Assembly: GCA_023105745.1 (NCBI GenBank)
Contig: JALGQZ010000005.1
Location: forward strand, 67,411,019-67,475,018
Length of the DNA stretch: 64,000 bases
Reading direction: 5' to 3'
Origin: Austropuccinia psidii
Taxonomy: Eukaryota > Basidiomycota > Pucciniomycetes > Pucciniales > Sphaerophragmiaceae
Under the pieces are notes generated by a model that was not told the DNA's origin, made no database searches, and saw only the letters and a list, made by a program, of their open reading frames with translations. Shown here piece after piece: positions 35,181 through 48,600 of the stretch. The translations under genes were made by a program, and so were the position numbers. The first letter of the stretch is position 1, and the number at the start of each line of letters is the position of its first letter.

Positions 35181-36586
35181 TTTCAGGATGAGTCTATGAA
35201 GAAGTTTTGATATGAATATTTAAAGCTTAAACAATTACTGTGAGACAGTGTATTATAATAGAAAATATTATAAAAATAATATCAAGGGTTTTACTATAGA
35301 AAAATAGTGGTGGTGAGCTCTATTAAAAATCCTGGGTGCAGCTTTACCAATTGAGTTATTGTAATAAAGACTACAATTCTTTGAATTATGAGTATACCTG
35401 ATTATTTTCCAAGAGTATAACTGTTTTTGACAGTTGTACTACATAGAAATTCAAGAGCAGGATGAGGATTTCTCTTTTGGGAAGAGAAAGGTCCCTTTTT
35501 ATCCTGAAATTGGATGAAAAGGTCCTCTAGATCATTTCACATAGAGGAAGTGAAGAATTATCACTTCCAAGGGCTGGCTTGTGGTTTTCTCACAGCCCTC
35601 ATACTCTGTATTGGGCTCAGATGGGGTTTCAAAACCACATCTGGGCAGGTTTCACCAATACAGGGTGAATATTTTTACCTGGGGACCACATAGCCCTCTT
35701 CTGATGCATAGAAAGTTGAACAGAACATGTATGGGACCCCAATATAGAATTAACTATGATTATTTTAAGTATAAATAAGCTACTTCTTCTATTTGACACC
35801 TCATAATCAAAGATATGGGAAGGTATCCCACAGTAAAGGTGTATTGGCCAATCTGTGGGATTTTAACCTTAAAGCTGCTATACCTTTGTCAGTTTTTGAG
35901 ATATTGAGCTCAATTCTGGTCGATTTGGTATCCCTGGGTGGGATATGCCCAATGGTACCTTATTTGGTATGGGTATAATAAACATGGAAAAGTTGTACCA
36001 TGTTCAAGTTTTATTATCCAGGTATGTATTTTTCCCCAGACCTTTATGGAACTAGTTTGCTCCATAACATTTGCTCTAGTTGAGTTATGGGAGCATGGAT
36101 AGCACCATCAGATATCCCTGATTGAGCTCTTTCAAAAAAGAACCCACTTTAGGTATCTCACACTAAAACTGTAGAAGTTAGATGGGAGGTGAATATTTTA
36201 TTTGCCTTTATTTGACCTTATTTTTGCCAAAGCATCTGTAGTTTTGGTGCTAGCTCAATTTGGCTTTTGCCATTTGATATAACTAATCAAAAGCTTAAGT
36301 TTGAACACCCATTTGATGGGTTCCAGCTTCTTTCTCTGGATTTTAGATGAGAGGTGAAAATTAAGGTTTATGCTCAGAAACTGCTTTGAGCTGGAATAAC
36401 TTTGTTATTCTTTGTCCTATTCTTATGGTACTTGTATATTTGGAAAGAGGTGAGTTTCATCTTTTGTTTGATAACTTTTGAGCTGATTTGGCTCAGCTCC
36501 ATTTTTTGGTGGTATTTTGTTCTACCATCAGTTTATGGTATTTTGGCTGTCATGCTTGTGCTCTGTTTTTGAGTCTCAGGCCAACA
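35181..36586 (-). repeat. 3' LTR of E3 (family B, 1406 bp)
   Basis: Plus-strand reading TTTCAGGATGAGTCTATG...GTCTCAGGCCAACA. Both terminal dinucleotides differ from those of the 5' LTR by point changes (TG to TT on this strand; GACA to AACA). A purine-rich AAAAGAAAAGG precedes it in the sense direction (36587-36600), a good polypurine tract. Confidence 0.85.
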
Positions 36587-36611
36587 TACCTTTTCTTTTA
36601 AAGAAGGCTCA

Positions 36612-39600
36612 TCATTTGTCAGACTGTTCAGCTCTCCTAGAGGCTTTGAATCTTCTCAGGTAAAGGTCACCATATGGTATAGCATCTTCAGCTAGCCATT
36701 TATCTTTATCAGATGTTTGGTTTTTAAATCTGATCAGGTATTGCCTATGGTCCTTTCCATTAATTCTGATCTTCCTGGCCTTAATTATTTTCTTCACTGG
36801 GACAGGGAAGTCTTCTACTTCCACTATGTCTTGGGGAGTAGGGTTCTTGCTTCTAGAGGGGAACCTATCCTCTCCCTTTTGATGGTAAGTTTTCATAGAC
36901 TCACAGGGAACACTGGGTGTTTCCTGGAGAATTCCTCTGTGAGTTAGACTTCCACTGCATTTTCCCAATCAATCTAATTATAGTGAATGTTCCCACAAAT
37001 GAGTCTCTCATTTTCTTTGGGCCATTAAGATTATTGAAATTCAGAGTAGAAACTAGCACTTGGTCTCCTTCCTTGAAGTATGGTTCCTTTTGGGTCTTGT
37101 CATATCTCTGCTTCTTGTATTCCTTTGCCTCAGCTATACATCTAGCAGCTGTGTTACATGCCTTCTTCCACATATCATGGAAGTCTTTGGCAGTGAGGTG
37201 GATGGTAAAAAGATTTTCTTCCAAGTGATCCACAGGCAGTAAGGGATTCCATCATTTTTCCACCAGTGAGGGTGATTTCCCTGTGGTGGAGTGTAGGCTG
37301 GTATTGTAAGCCAGCTGAATTTCTGGTAGTAGTGTAACCCAGTCATGGGTGTACCCTTCATGGTATTTGTATTTCATGCCATATGCACAGAATCTTCTAA
37401 GGATTTCCTCCATTGTTTGGATAATCCTTTAAGCCAAACCATCTGTTTCTGGGTTGTAGGCTGTAGAAAATGCAAGTTTCTTTCCAAGCATATCATAAAG
37501 GTTCAGCCAAAATTCTGATGTTAATTTTGGGTCTCTATCACTAATAAAGATTTTTGGGACTCCACGAGTGGCTATGATGGTATTTCAGAAGATCAATTCT
37601 CTGTCCATAGCTGTAACCTCTTTGTGACATGGTAGGCATGTGACACTCTTACTGTACCTGTCCACTATGACTAGGCAAGAATTGAAGTTTTCTTTTCCTC
37701 CTGGGGAAAGTCCTGTTACCCAGTCCATGTTAATGGTTTCCCATGGGTGTTTAGGTTCCTCTATTTGTTGAAGCAACCCATAATTCTTCCCATATTTCCT
37801 GCTTGCCTTCTGCAATATTTCACAAGTGTTGATTTATTCACCCAAATATTGTTCCCATTGACACCACAAAGCTGTACTTTCTACCCTCTCTTTTGTCCTG
37901 TCTTCACTCATGTGTCCCATATAGGGGCAATCATGGAATTCTTGCAGGATTAGGGAAATATGGTCTCTGTCTATCACTGTGAGTGCACTGGTGTGCTTCT
38001 CTCTGTGGTACAGAAGTAAATCTATAAGGCAAAACTTGTTTTCCTTAAAGTCCCTAAGCCAGGGTCCCTCTTACTGAGATTCCAGCTCTGGGCTCCTGTA
38101 TTTTTGCTGAAGGATTTGCAACAATATAATACACTGCTTGTGTTTGCATAGGTTTTGGTGACTGAACTGAAAAATTCATTATGCAGTTCTCAGGAACCCA
38201 TTGCCAATATGGGAGTTTCTGTTCCTTTTGTTTCAGTGTTATCACTTCCTGAGGTACCAAATTCTAGTGCCCATTCAGAAAATTTGACATTCTTCCTCCT
38301 GTCTGTTTCCATGAAATGGATAGGAATTTTGGCAGCTACTTCTGGGTCATAATATGTTTTGCTTTTGAAATTATCCAATGGCCATCTGCTGAGGACATCA
38401 GCATTAGTGTGGCTTTTTCCCCCTTTGTATATTACTTTCATATTTCCTCTATACTCTTGCATGGATATTTGCCATCTCAACATGTGTCTATTAGTAGTTT
38501 TCATGTTGAGTGAAGATTTGAGTTCTATGCAGCGTGTGTAGAATTCAAACCCTGCACTCTTGAGATAATAGTGGATTTTTTCTAGGGCCCATAATAGGAA
38601 TAAGAATTCAGTCTGAGTTGTTCCATACCTAGCCTTTAAGTCTTTCAGTTGCCTGGATATTTAGAATATTACCCCTTCCCTTGGTTCACCATCTACAATT
38701 TGTCTTTGGTGCAGGGAAGCTTGCAACCCTTGAATTCAAGCCTCATCTATGTACAGCTTTAATTTTAATTCAAAGTAAGGGAGTATCAGCACAGGTGCAT
38801 TGGTGAGTTCATATTTGATCCTCTCATATGGATCTCTCAATTACTTGGTTATTTCAAAAGATACATCTTTTGAGCATAACTTGTATAAACTACTAGCTAT
38901 ATGAGAAATACTTTTGATGTGGTTTCTGTAGTAGCTAGCAAATCCATGAAAGGATTTCATCCCTTTATTTTTCAAGGTACAGGTTTCTGCAGTACTGCTA
39001 CTACTTTGCTTTGGTATATGGCTAGGCTAAGGCCTGAGACTTTATGTCCTAGTTCCAATAGTTGTTGTTGGCCAAAATAACACTTCTTGAGAAACGTTTT
39101 CACATTGCTTGGTGTGCATTTATTCAGTACTCTTTCAATTTATTGCACCTGTTCTTCCCATGTCTCTGAGTATACAGTGATATCATCAATATATACTACC
39201 ATCTAGCCTTCCAATATTTCTTATTCAAATATTGTGTCCATCATCCTTTGGAAGTGGTCTGGTGCATTTTTGATGCCAAAAGGCATTCTGGCATACTCAT
39301 ATATACCAATATGGCATATGATTCTGAGTAATTTCATGGAGTTTGGTTTAACTCCATTCTGGTGAGAGCCTTTCATAAAATTAATCTTAATGATGTATTT
39401 GGCTTTTCCCAAGTTGTCTAGAAAATGAGGTATCCTTGGTATAGAGTACCTATCTACTTTGGTAGTTATTCAGTTCTCTGAAATCTCCACAAAACCTATA
39501 CTTTCAATAATACCAAGTGATAAGAACAGGTGTGGTTACTTCCACTATTTCATTGTGTCCTATCTTCCTGATGACATCCATATCTAAGAGCTAATTGACA

Positions 39601-40370
39601 TGTTTTTCAATTTCTTTCCTAGTTTCCAGACTTTCTGGATATGGAGGTCTTCTAAGCATGGGTGGATAAGGCCTTTCCATATCTAGATTTAATTATATAT
39701 CATGGCTGCTGATTTAGTCCAAGGGATTTCACCAATGGCAAAATCTGGTCTGTTTCCTCAGAATTTTCAGTAAACTGAGCTTTTGTTTACTGGTGAGGTT
39801 AGAACTGAACTTCCCTTCTTTGAATTCATTGAGCAATTCCTCTAAAGAGTCTTGGTTTTCCAACTGGTATATATCAAGGGAAAATTTTCTTTCCTTGTTT
39901 GTACCTATGGTAATGTGCCTTTTGTTACTATTGTAAATGTCTATGCCATAAATACTCTTATAGTATGTTCCAAGTAAGAATTCCTGGAAGTGAGAATTTT
40001 CAAGCACTAAAAACTCTGGGTTGAGTATTATATTACCTTTCCGATGGGGTATGATTATCTCTTTAATAATGGTCACAATAGATTTCATCTTCCCTGATGC
40101 ACTTTTAAAGTTATTAGGCTTGGTTTGCAAGGGTTGTTTTTACCAATTTGAGAAATGTTTTTACAGATATTCTCTGGCAACTATGGAGCAGTGTGCTCCA
40201 CTATCTATGATTAAGGGGTGTTGGGAATTGTCAAACCATACAGTCATCTTGGTGGCTGTTTGATGAATATATGCCATCCCCTTAGTTGTTGTGACTAAGA
40301 AGGCTTTTGAATCTTGTGTGTGTTTGCACAAGCTCTTATTAGTAGAGTCTGGTGGTAGGCCTACTTCCAA
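36612..40370 (-). pseudogene. pol: E3 pol remnant (protease, RT, RNase H, integrase, chromodomain-like end)
   Basis: From right to left: protease 'IIDSGAHCSIVAREYL' (D-S-G, about 40200); RT with 'KINFMKGSHQN', '[17 protein letters not shown]' and Y-I-D-D-I near 39190; RNase H end and linker '[16 protein letters not shown]...HTNADVLSRWPL' (38504 downward); integrase '[12 protein letters not shown]' (about 37720), '[14 protein letters not shown]' (about 37540) and the '[12 protein letters not shown]' block (about 37440, with a stop after it); C-terminus 'GDQVLVSTLNFNNLNGPKK' and chromodomain-like 'HRQYLIRFKNQTSDKDKWLAEDAI'. Many stops and shifts, so inactive. Confidence 0.85.
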
Positions 40371-40406
40371 CTATATATCCTGAATTTCTAGCTGTGTTTC
40401 TTCTTT

Positions 40407-41565
40407 CTACTCTACTAGGAATTCCTCTATTGGGTCTTTGTCATCATCAGAGATCTCTTTGATGGCATTGCCCATGGTGCCAGATTCAGAATCCTCTTCT
40501 TGGGTTTCACCCTCTAGGACGTTCTCAATTGCATATATCTTTTTCTTTGCCTTTGGACAGTTGTTGGCATAGTGGTCTGTTGATCCACAATTGTGACAAG
40601 TGTTCTTCTTCTTGGTCACATCTGCTATTTTTATTTGCATTTTTCTTTTTTGTAAATTCTGTAAGGCTGTTTCTCTTTGAAACCTTTGCCTCTATATAGA
40701 GAGTTCTTCCCTATATTTTTCATCTTCCTTACATCTTGTGAGGTATTGGCAATGTCATCTAGAGTGAAACTCTGGTTGCATCTGCATTTTATTTCATGCT
40801 CTAGTTCTCCTGGCATCTTTGTCAATAGTTTTCTATTACTCATTTGAATTTTCATTTTAGGATCAATTGCTTCAAGTCTTTTAGACTGTCTAAGACACCA
40901 CCCATATAAGTATTTTTTTCCATTGAGTATTTGCCATTCTCAAATTACATGGTCTTTTGCCATATCCAAGTACCATTGTTGTACTTCTGGATTGTTTTAC
41001 TCTTCCACCATGGCCATTTTCTTCTGCCATGGATTTCTTTCATTTATGTGAACCAAATAATAGCAGGTCCTTTGAATTCTGTATTTAGCCTAGCAGTGAT
41101 CCAGTAGTCTGGTATGCTTGGAACATCAATGAAGAGTCCATCAATATAATCAATGAGTTCCATGGTATCATATTCTCCTAAACCAGAGAAATTTGGCCAA
41201 ATTGAGGCCTCTGGAAGCTTTTTCAGTGCTTCCTTCTCAGAATACGTCATGTTATCTCCATTTTGGTATTGTCATGGAGACCTTTCCTTCTTTTCCAACA
41301 AGGCATCTGGTTTGAGGTCTTCCTGGTGTTATGAATTATCCAAAACATTGCCTTATTGTTGGGACTTTATATTTTAGCAGACATTAAACAATTTTTTAAT
41401 GTCTTGATCCATATATTCCTTGTCCCTTTTGTAGTATTGTTGCTCCTCTAAGACTTGGTTAAGTTCCTTGCTGTTTTCTTCTAAGAATTTGCTTAGCTTA
41501 GCATATCCTTCTTGAAGATTTTTAATAGTTTTGTTTTGTGAGGATGTCAATTCCTCCAACCTCAC
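40407..41565 (-). pseudogene. gag: E3 gag remnant (coiled coil, capsid, zinc knuckle)
   Basis: Order on the minus strand: helical 'MRLEELTSSQNKTIKNLQEG' (41565-41374); capsid start 'LPEASIWPNFSGLGEYDTMELIDYI' (41250 downward) matching the E1/E2 '[14 protein letters not shown]' block; 'MPGELEHEIKCRCNQSFT' (40855 downward); zinc knuckle C-H-N-C-x4-H-x4-C, intact (about 40600); then an acidic linker. Separate pieces in different frames. Confidence 0.8.
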
Positions 41566-41989
41566 ATTGTTTTATTGGAGCTTTGAAAACTTTTCTTGGG
41601 TTTGCCCTGAAAATTGGGACATTTTCAACCACAGTTCATTACTGTTTATGTTACTCTCAGGTGTGACAACACTATGTTCCATCTGAGTGGGGGTAATATT
41701 TCTATTAGCAGGACTTCTGATTCTATTATTAGTATTTACAACCACTTCTGGCTCATTTTAACTATTTAAAAAAGTCCAAAATCTTCTGTATCATTGAGTC
41801 TGACTCTCTCTGCCTTTGGCTGAAAGAAGTCTTGTTCTTGCCCTTAGACTCTTGTCTTCTCCTGGAAGGTACCTGGGATTGTGAAGAATGATTACTCTGT
41901 GCCACTGATCGTCTGGTGCCTGAATGGTGTGAAGAAACCAGAGAGCTGGGGTGGTCTACTCTTTGTGAGCCTGAAGGAATCAGAGTATG

Positions 41990-42780
41990 CTATTTCTGGT
42001 AAATCTTTTCTTCTATAGCTAGGATAGTGGCTTGATTCTCCCTTATACTGGCTGCACTTTCCTTCAGTAGTTTAAACTGCCTGTTGGGATTCCATCCTGT
42101 GGTGATTACCATAAGATCTGTGAAGGGTATCTCTTTGAGACATACCTTCTGGAAGAATGCTCCCAGTTCTTCCCAGTGTGAAGCTAGGCTGAACCTATTG
42201 TTGTCCATGCTTCATTGGAATAGATCTCTGAGGAGTTGGAGGAGCCAAAGAACTTGATACATATCCTTCCAGTCTTCTGGTTTGAGGTTCCCATTGAATT
42301 GGAGGGTGAATAGCAGTGTGGATATGGTTTCCATAGTGTCCATAACCTGAACTTCTGACTCTGAACAGTCCTGGTCTGTCCTCTGGCTGCTTCCTTGAGA
42401 TTCCAAGGTTCCTGAGGTGTAAAGGAGAAATTTTAGTGTTTGAAATTAGGCAAAAACATTGTGTTCTTAGGGTATTCACCTTTGACTGTGCTTTTTTACA
42501 AATTTGTTTTCTACTGCTTTGGGAAATTTGCCTTTAGAAGTTACAGCTGGGTTAATTACTGTGATCTTCCCTGTACAAGATGTCAAGGTTGGTTTACCTT
42601 GTATGGATGCAGAGGTTTGTGGTTTTCTACTCCTCTGAGTGGCTATTGGTGTCCATGTTTTGGTGGTAATAAGGCTGTCACTGTGCCTTTTCCCTTTGAC
42701 CTTCTGTACTGTTGTATCTGAGGGTGTCATGGGTGTGTTTCCTTGTGACTTTTTTTCAAGTGGTATAAAGTTTTCATCCA
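41990..42780 (-). pseudogene. E3 ORF1 remnant, spliced 5' ORF
   Basis: Exon 1 (42780-42480) opens with TG GAT GAA directly after CTGTTTCAG and reads D-E-N-F-I-P-L-E, Ser/Thr/Lys-rich. A 68-bp GTGAAT...CCTCAG intron (42479-42412) follows, as in E1 and E2. After it, splicing leads into the frame ending at 42195, but the piece that resembles E1/E2 ('KPEDWKDMYQVLW', 'HWEELGAFF', 'TTGWNP') is in the next frame, with one stop at 42212-42214. So the copy carries at least one shift. Function of the family unknown. Confidence 0.5.
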
Positions 42781-43399
42781 CTGAAACAGAAAGGTAGAGG
42801 ACTTATTGCAATTAAGACTTCTTGGAATGCTGTTTGTATGTCTAAAAATGGCCTCTGGGCAATATATTACCATATTGTCTCCTTTTATTATGAGTTGTAA
42901 TTGAAATTATCAATTATATGTCAAATATACTGTATGGTGGATCTATGGTATACAGTTTGTATCCCAATATCTCACAGATTGACTTTTAATTAACAAGTGT
43001 AATCTTCTAAGTGGTTCTGTAATGGACAATTGAAATTATCAATATGTCCAACCAGGTCTCTGAAACTGTTATTCACAGTAAAGGGGGTTTCTTTTTCAAA
43101 AAAAGAAGAATGTCTTAAGGTTGGTTAGTGTTTTGATATCAAAAACACACTAAAAGTACTCTGTGGTGATTAAATTATAATCAAACCACGTAAAAAAAGG
43201 AAAAAACACAGTGGTATATGTTTATATACCACTCAAAAAATAATAATATATGATATTAAATATATTATTTATTTTTTGAAGGTTTTTTATGCCTAAAGAA
43301 GAAAAGAAGAAATGTGTAAAAAGATAAAAATTAAGAAAAACTCACTTTTAACACCAAATTAGTCCAAAAATCCAAAAAAACATGGCCCAGCTCCTAAAA

Positions 43400-44807
43400 T
43401 GTCAGGATAAGTCTATAAATAAGATGTTATATCACTATTTACAACTTAAAATATGACTGTGAGATGGTGTATTCTAATGAAAAAGATTTTAGAAATAATA
43501 TTAAGGGTTTTACTATAGAAAAATAGTGGTGGTAAGCACTATTGAAGACCCTGGGTGCAGCTTTACCAATCAGGTTATTATAATAAAGACTAATATAATT
43601 TGAATTATAAGTATGACTTATTATTTTCCAAGAGTATAACTGTTTTGGAAAGTTTTACTATGAAGGAATTCAAGAGCAGGATGGGTATTTCTCTTTTGGG
43701 TAGAGAAAGGTCCCTTTTTATCCTGAAATTGGGTGAAAAAGTATGCTAGATCATTTCATGTAGAGGAAGTGAAGAGTTTTAACTTCCAAGGGCTGGCTTT
43801 TGGCTTTCTCACAGCCTGTATACTCTTTATTGGGCTCAGATGTGGTTTCAAAACCACATCTGGGCAGTTTTCACCAATACAGGGTAAAATATTTCATATG
43901 GGACCACATAGCCCTCTTCTGATGCATAGAAAGCTATACAGAACCTGTATGGAACCCCAGTATAGAATGAAATATGAGGATTTGAAGTATAAAAAGGCTA
44001 CTTTGTCTATTTGACACCTCATAATCAAAGATATGGGAAGGTATCCCACAGTAAAGGTTTATTGGCCAAACTGTGGGATTTTAACCTTAAAACTGCCACC
44101 ACTTTGTCAGTTTTTGAGATATTGAGCTCAAATTTGGTTAATTGAGTAGCCCTGTATGGGATATGACCAATGATACCTCCTTTGGTATGGGTATTGTCAA
44201 GCATGGCAAAGCTATACCATGTTCCATTTTCATTATCCAGGTATGTATTTTTCCCCAGACCTGTATGGAACTAGTCTGCTCCATAGCTCCTTATCTAGTT
44301 GAGTTATGAGTACATAAATAGCACCTTCAGATAGCACTGATTCAGATCTTCCCAAAAAGACCCCACTTTAAGTATCTCACACTAAAACTGTAGAGGTTAG
44401 ATGAGATGTGAAGATTTTATCACACCCTTATTTGACCTTATTTTGGAAACAGCTTCTGTAGTCTTGGTGCTAGCTCAATTTGGCTAGTAACATTGGATAG
44501 CCCTTACTGAGAGCTTCAAGTTGAACACCCATTTGATGGGGTTCAGCCTATTTCTGTGGACTTTAGATGAGAGGTGAAAATTAAGGTTTATGCTCAGCAA
44601 CTGCTTTGAGCTTGAATAACTTTGTTATTCTTTGTTCTATTATTATGGGACTTTATATATTTGGAAAGGGGTGATTTTCCTCTTTCTTTTGATACCTTTT
44701 GCGCTGGTCTGGCTCAGTTCCATCATTTGGTGGTATTTTGTTCTACCATTAGTTTATGGTATTTTGGCTGTAATGCTTGTTCTCTGGTTTTGAGCCACAG
44801 GCTGACA
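43400..44807 (-). repeat. 5' LTR of E3 (family B, 1408 bp)
   Basis: Plus-strand reading TGTCAGGATAAGTC...CACAGGCTGACA. Alignable along its whole length with 35181-36586, 26407-27845 and the start of the copy at 63126. The leader between it and ORF1 (42783-43399) has no open frame. Confidence 0.88.
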
Positions 44808-45600
44808 GGAGGTAGAGGATAGTGAATAAATAGAAAAAATAAATGAGTTACTGAAGAAGATGAGAACAAATTTGGCCAGGGCCATAGAAGACCCAGAGAA
44901 ATTTCTAGCCCTCAAGTTAAGTGGAATCAATAAATTAGAGGAAGGAGAAACCCCACAGAAGAAATTCAAAATGGATCACAAGCAACCTGAAGCAAGTTTC
45001 TCAGGAATTTAATACAATTATTTCAATTCATTTCAGGAAGAAACCAGGTACATTAGTTATATTGAAAAATATTCAATGAATGAAGAACCAAAAGATCACA
45101 CAATCAATCCCTTGGAAAAAAGCAAAGTTAAAGAGTTGGAAAATGAAAGTGCTATAATTACTGAAGATGGGATGGTTCAATTTTGGGATAGAACTATTAA
45201 AAGAAGGATTAAACAAGAAATGGAAATAGCTCTAGAAGAAGAACAATTGTTAGAATCAAAAGATGAGTTGATTTTATATCAACAAAAGAATGAAAATTGG
45301 AAAGAAAAATTTAATTAAGGAAGAAGAGTTATCAGAAAATAAACAAAGGCTAGATGGACTTACCATTCTAGAACCAAATCTGAAAATGAAATGAGAGACC
45401 AGCTTTATGATTCCTATGAAAAATTATGTTGTTTTTCCGATATCACACTTTCAAACACCGCTTATTTATTTGATAAAAATGAAGAAATGATACTCAGATA
45501 AACAAAAAACACCCAGAATAAAAATGAAATACAGCAAAACATACTGGAGAAGGAGGAAGAGGAAGATTATATAATTCTTCAAATGATAACATTTCAATAG
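44808..45600 (+). pseudogene. E4 coding remnant right of E3
   Basis: Plus-strand text such as 'EDPEKFLALKLSGINKLEEG', 'NEEPKDHTINPLEK' and 'DGMVQFWDRTIKRRIKQEMEIALEEEQ' is Glu/Lys-rich and interrupted by stops. It begins exactly at the E3 boundary, so it is read as the continuation of E4 (a linker between protease and RT). No family motif certain. Confidence 0.4.
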
Positions 45601-48600
45601 ATTTATGATTATGAGCTAGATTCACCACCAATTTGAAACCAATATATTTTAGAACTACTGAGATCAAATCTTACAAATTTTGACTTCTTGGAATTACAAG
45701 TTACTAATGGAATCAAGGGAAATTTAAGACATACTTACTGGAAGAAGGGAAAAATCACAAGTTCATTGAAAAATTCAAAATTAATTCTCTGTTTCAAACA
45801 AAACAAATTATGATCAAAAACAAAAATATATTTTAATTGATCAGACACAATCCAGTATATTACTCTTATTGATATATCATTTTTACTACTTTAATAAAGC
45901 TTCAGCCATATTCTCACAGCTCACAGACACTCTAATATTTTAAAATTAACCATCAAAAAACATGCAATATATCAAAAACAATCATATTACTATTTAGGGG
46001 AACTTTGGGAAGTATTGGCCTTGTGAAAAATTTGAGAAGGGAAAATAAGCAGGCTTTTATTCAAGGAAAGGAGGATTGAATATGAATACAACTAATTAAA
46101 TGGATGCTAAATGGAATAAAACTAAGCATTAATATGTATTTATTCATCTTAGAATTAGTTTTTTTTCCAAGAAAGCTATAAGAAATGAAAATATCTTGAA
46201 ATAAGAAACCCTCCTCAATTTCAGTGAGCCCCAAATGAATATAAATTAAAATGATATCTTCAGATATTGTCAAATATGATAATTACCTGAATTAAGATCC
46301 ATAGTAATCTTATCATAGAGATTTGTTTTCTCAACTTTAAGGATTATTTACTCCTCTCTTTGGTTGAAATAATATTAAACAAGTTGAAACAGCTTTTGTT
46401 ACATATGGAAATGAAATTGAATTTCCGTGGCTCATAGTCAACTATGACTTTCCAAAGGAAACAGAAGTAATGAAGATACCTTTGAAATTAATGAAGTATC
46501 ACAGCCAAGTTAAAATTAATTAGTTTAATTAATGATTAATCAAAACATTACCCATTTTTCCTTTAGCTTTCAAATTAACCATATATTATTCAATTTTGGT
46601 AGGTTATTTTTGAATTAATCACTAGATTTATTTCAAGAAAAGATCATGATAAAAAATAGTGGATTTAAACAAGATCACCATAGCTGTTTAAAGAAAAACA
46701 ATTTCCATAATTAGTTTTATATTTTATTAATCAAAAATTCTCGATATAGTTTATGTTGAAGTTCACAAAATGAATTCCAAAAATAATATACAGTTTGCAT
46801 TTTCTTTCTGTACCAAATATATTAAGTAAGAATTTTGCTTATTATGAGATCAAAAATATTTGGACCTCAATCTTTTCTCAAAATATTTTTCTGAAAACAA
46901 TAGAAAAATATATTTTTTACAAAATTATGCTTTTGAATTTTTTATATATCATATAGTCTCAAAAATTGGGACTAAGAAATTCATATAAACTCTCTATATA
47001 TATTTGAAATGTGTTTAATATTTTAAATTTAATTTTCACATATAGTTTTTTCATTAATGTATCTATCCTTTTAAATCAAACTGAATACAAGTCATAATAT
47101 CTTCCTTAATAATGAATCACCACAAAATAGCTCATTCTAATTTTAATTTAGTTTCTTCACCCTCTCTTGTAAGTTCAGAGTTTCTTTAATATCCTCCCCC
47201 TTTCTGAAGATTTTGTAACTCTTGAGAGTAATTACTTTCAAAGAAATTCCTTAACCAATGAAAAATTTTGGAGATTCTTTTTCAAATATTATACAACTTA
47301 AAGATCAATTAACAATCTGATTTACCTCCTGTGGATGAAATATTTGGATTATTATTTCACAAAATGAAGACCGAAAACCATTCAAGATTTCAATTTCTTT
47401 CTCTATATCGAATACAAATACTATCAAAAATAAATTTAACTTTTTTTCAATTTTGGGTTGATAAGCCCTTTTATGAAAGAGAAGTATAGGTCAAGTTGGA
47501 ATAAGATGAATTAGAAAGAAATTCCTAGTAACTTGAAGAAGAATCTTCAGGAAATTTTACAATATCCATTTGATGATTAAGCTTATAATTCTGAATTAAA
47601 CCAGTGGCAATAATATTGAAAGTAATTAACTTTTTTTCAAATAACAAACAAGCTGAAATGAAATTTAATATCTACCTAAAATGGTGTAAGTTTGTAAAAT
47701 TTCATTTTTCATTAAGTTTCTATAAGCTTATACCTTTTTCCCACTCAAATAATTCCTCCCCATCCTTTTCTGGCCTTTTTTTTGACAAGGCTATAAATCT
47801 CCTCTAAATACATAAAGTAAATCTTTGTAATTCCTCTTTCTGAATTACCACTTAAGGTTGTACTCTCTTATGTATCTCTGAAAATATAACTAACTGGTTT
47901 CCAATTTAATCAGAAATGAAATCACATGGGGTTTATCGCAAACAATAACAATTTAGTAATTCCAAATAGAATTCTAATATTCCCATATTATCCAGAATTA
48001 ACACTTTTGCCTCATTTTGAAAAAGACACAGTGACTTCAATTGATGGATATAATTTTTGTATATGAAAGGACTGGGAACGGGAAAAATTGAATCAATTTT
48101 TATCATAATACTTAGAGTTCTACATAAAGTACATAATTTTTGAGAGAATTTCTTTTAGTTATTTTAAAATATATGTTTTGAATCCTTTTCTTTATAAATC
48201 TATATAGAATTGAAAAAATTCTTGACCTCATTTATTAAATTTTGGAGATGGCCAGTAAGAAAAGGATATTATTTTCAACTCAAATATCTTCTTCATGAAA
48301 CAAAGACTGAATATTTTTAGATTTAAAAAACCTATGATTTGATTATTGATTCATGGATGTTTTGGTTATTCTTGGTGCTTATAAGTTTACATAGAATAAT
48401 TTGGGTTAAGTGTGTCCAAATAAAATCTGAAAAAAAAATTGAATGGCTATTTTAATTGAAATTTAATTAAAATTTTCTTAGAGAAACTTTGTATTTAGGA
48501 AAATAAACATGGGATTAGGTATTTGAAATGAGGGGTTTTTGGTCTTTATAATATTATACCTAATGAGCTGTTAGATTTTCAAAATACCAGAAATCTAATA

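Larger units (their letters stand above)
35181..44807 (-). mobile_element. Gypsy element E3 (family B), full length but heavily mutated (9,627 bp)
   Basis: LTRs at both ends (5' LTR 43400-44807, 3' LTR 35181-36586), and between them ORF1, gag, protease, RT, RNase H, integrase and a chromodomain-like end in the expected minus-strand order. Stops and shifts every few hundred bases. Flanking five-mers TGAGG and GGAGG differ at one base. Its protein remnants are related to, but clearly distinct from, E1 and E2. Confidence 0.88.
30380..45600 (+). mobile_element. Gypsy element E4 (family C), decayed and split by E3
   Basis: 5' LTR, primer site, gag and protease remnants run left to right up to 35180; E3 occupies 35181-44807; plus-strand coding remnants resume at 44808. 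The flanks of E3 read TGAGG and GGAGG, a near-perfect duplication, so E3 inserted into E4. No RT, integrase or 3' LTR of E4 was recognised to the right. Confidence 0.65.

Noticed and set aside
44622..44822. Recurring frames with 'MAQLH(F/V)LVVSWLYHW' text in several places
   Set aside because: They fall in family B LTR copies (27747, 44622, 63225) and are chance frames of a repeated non-coding sequence.
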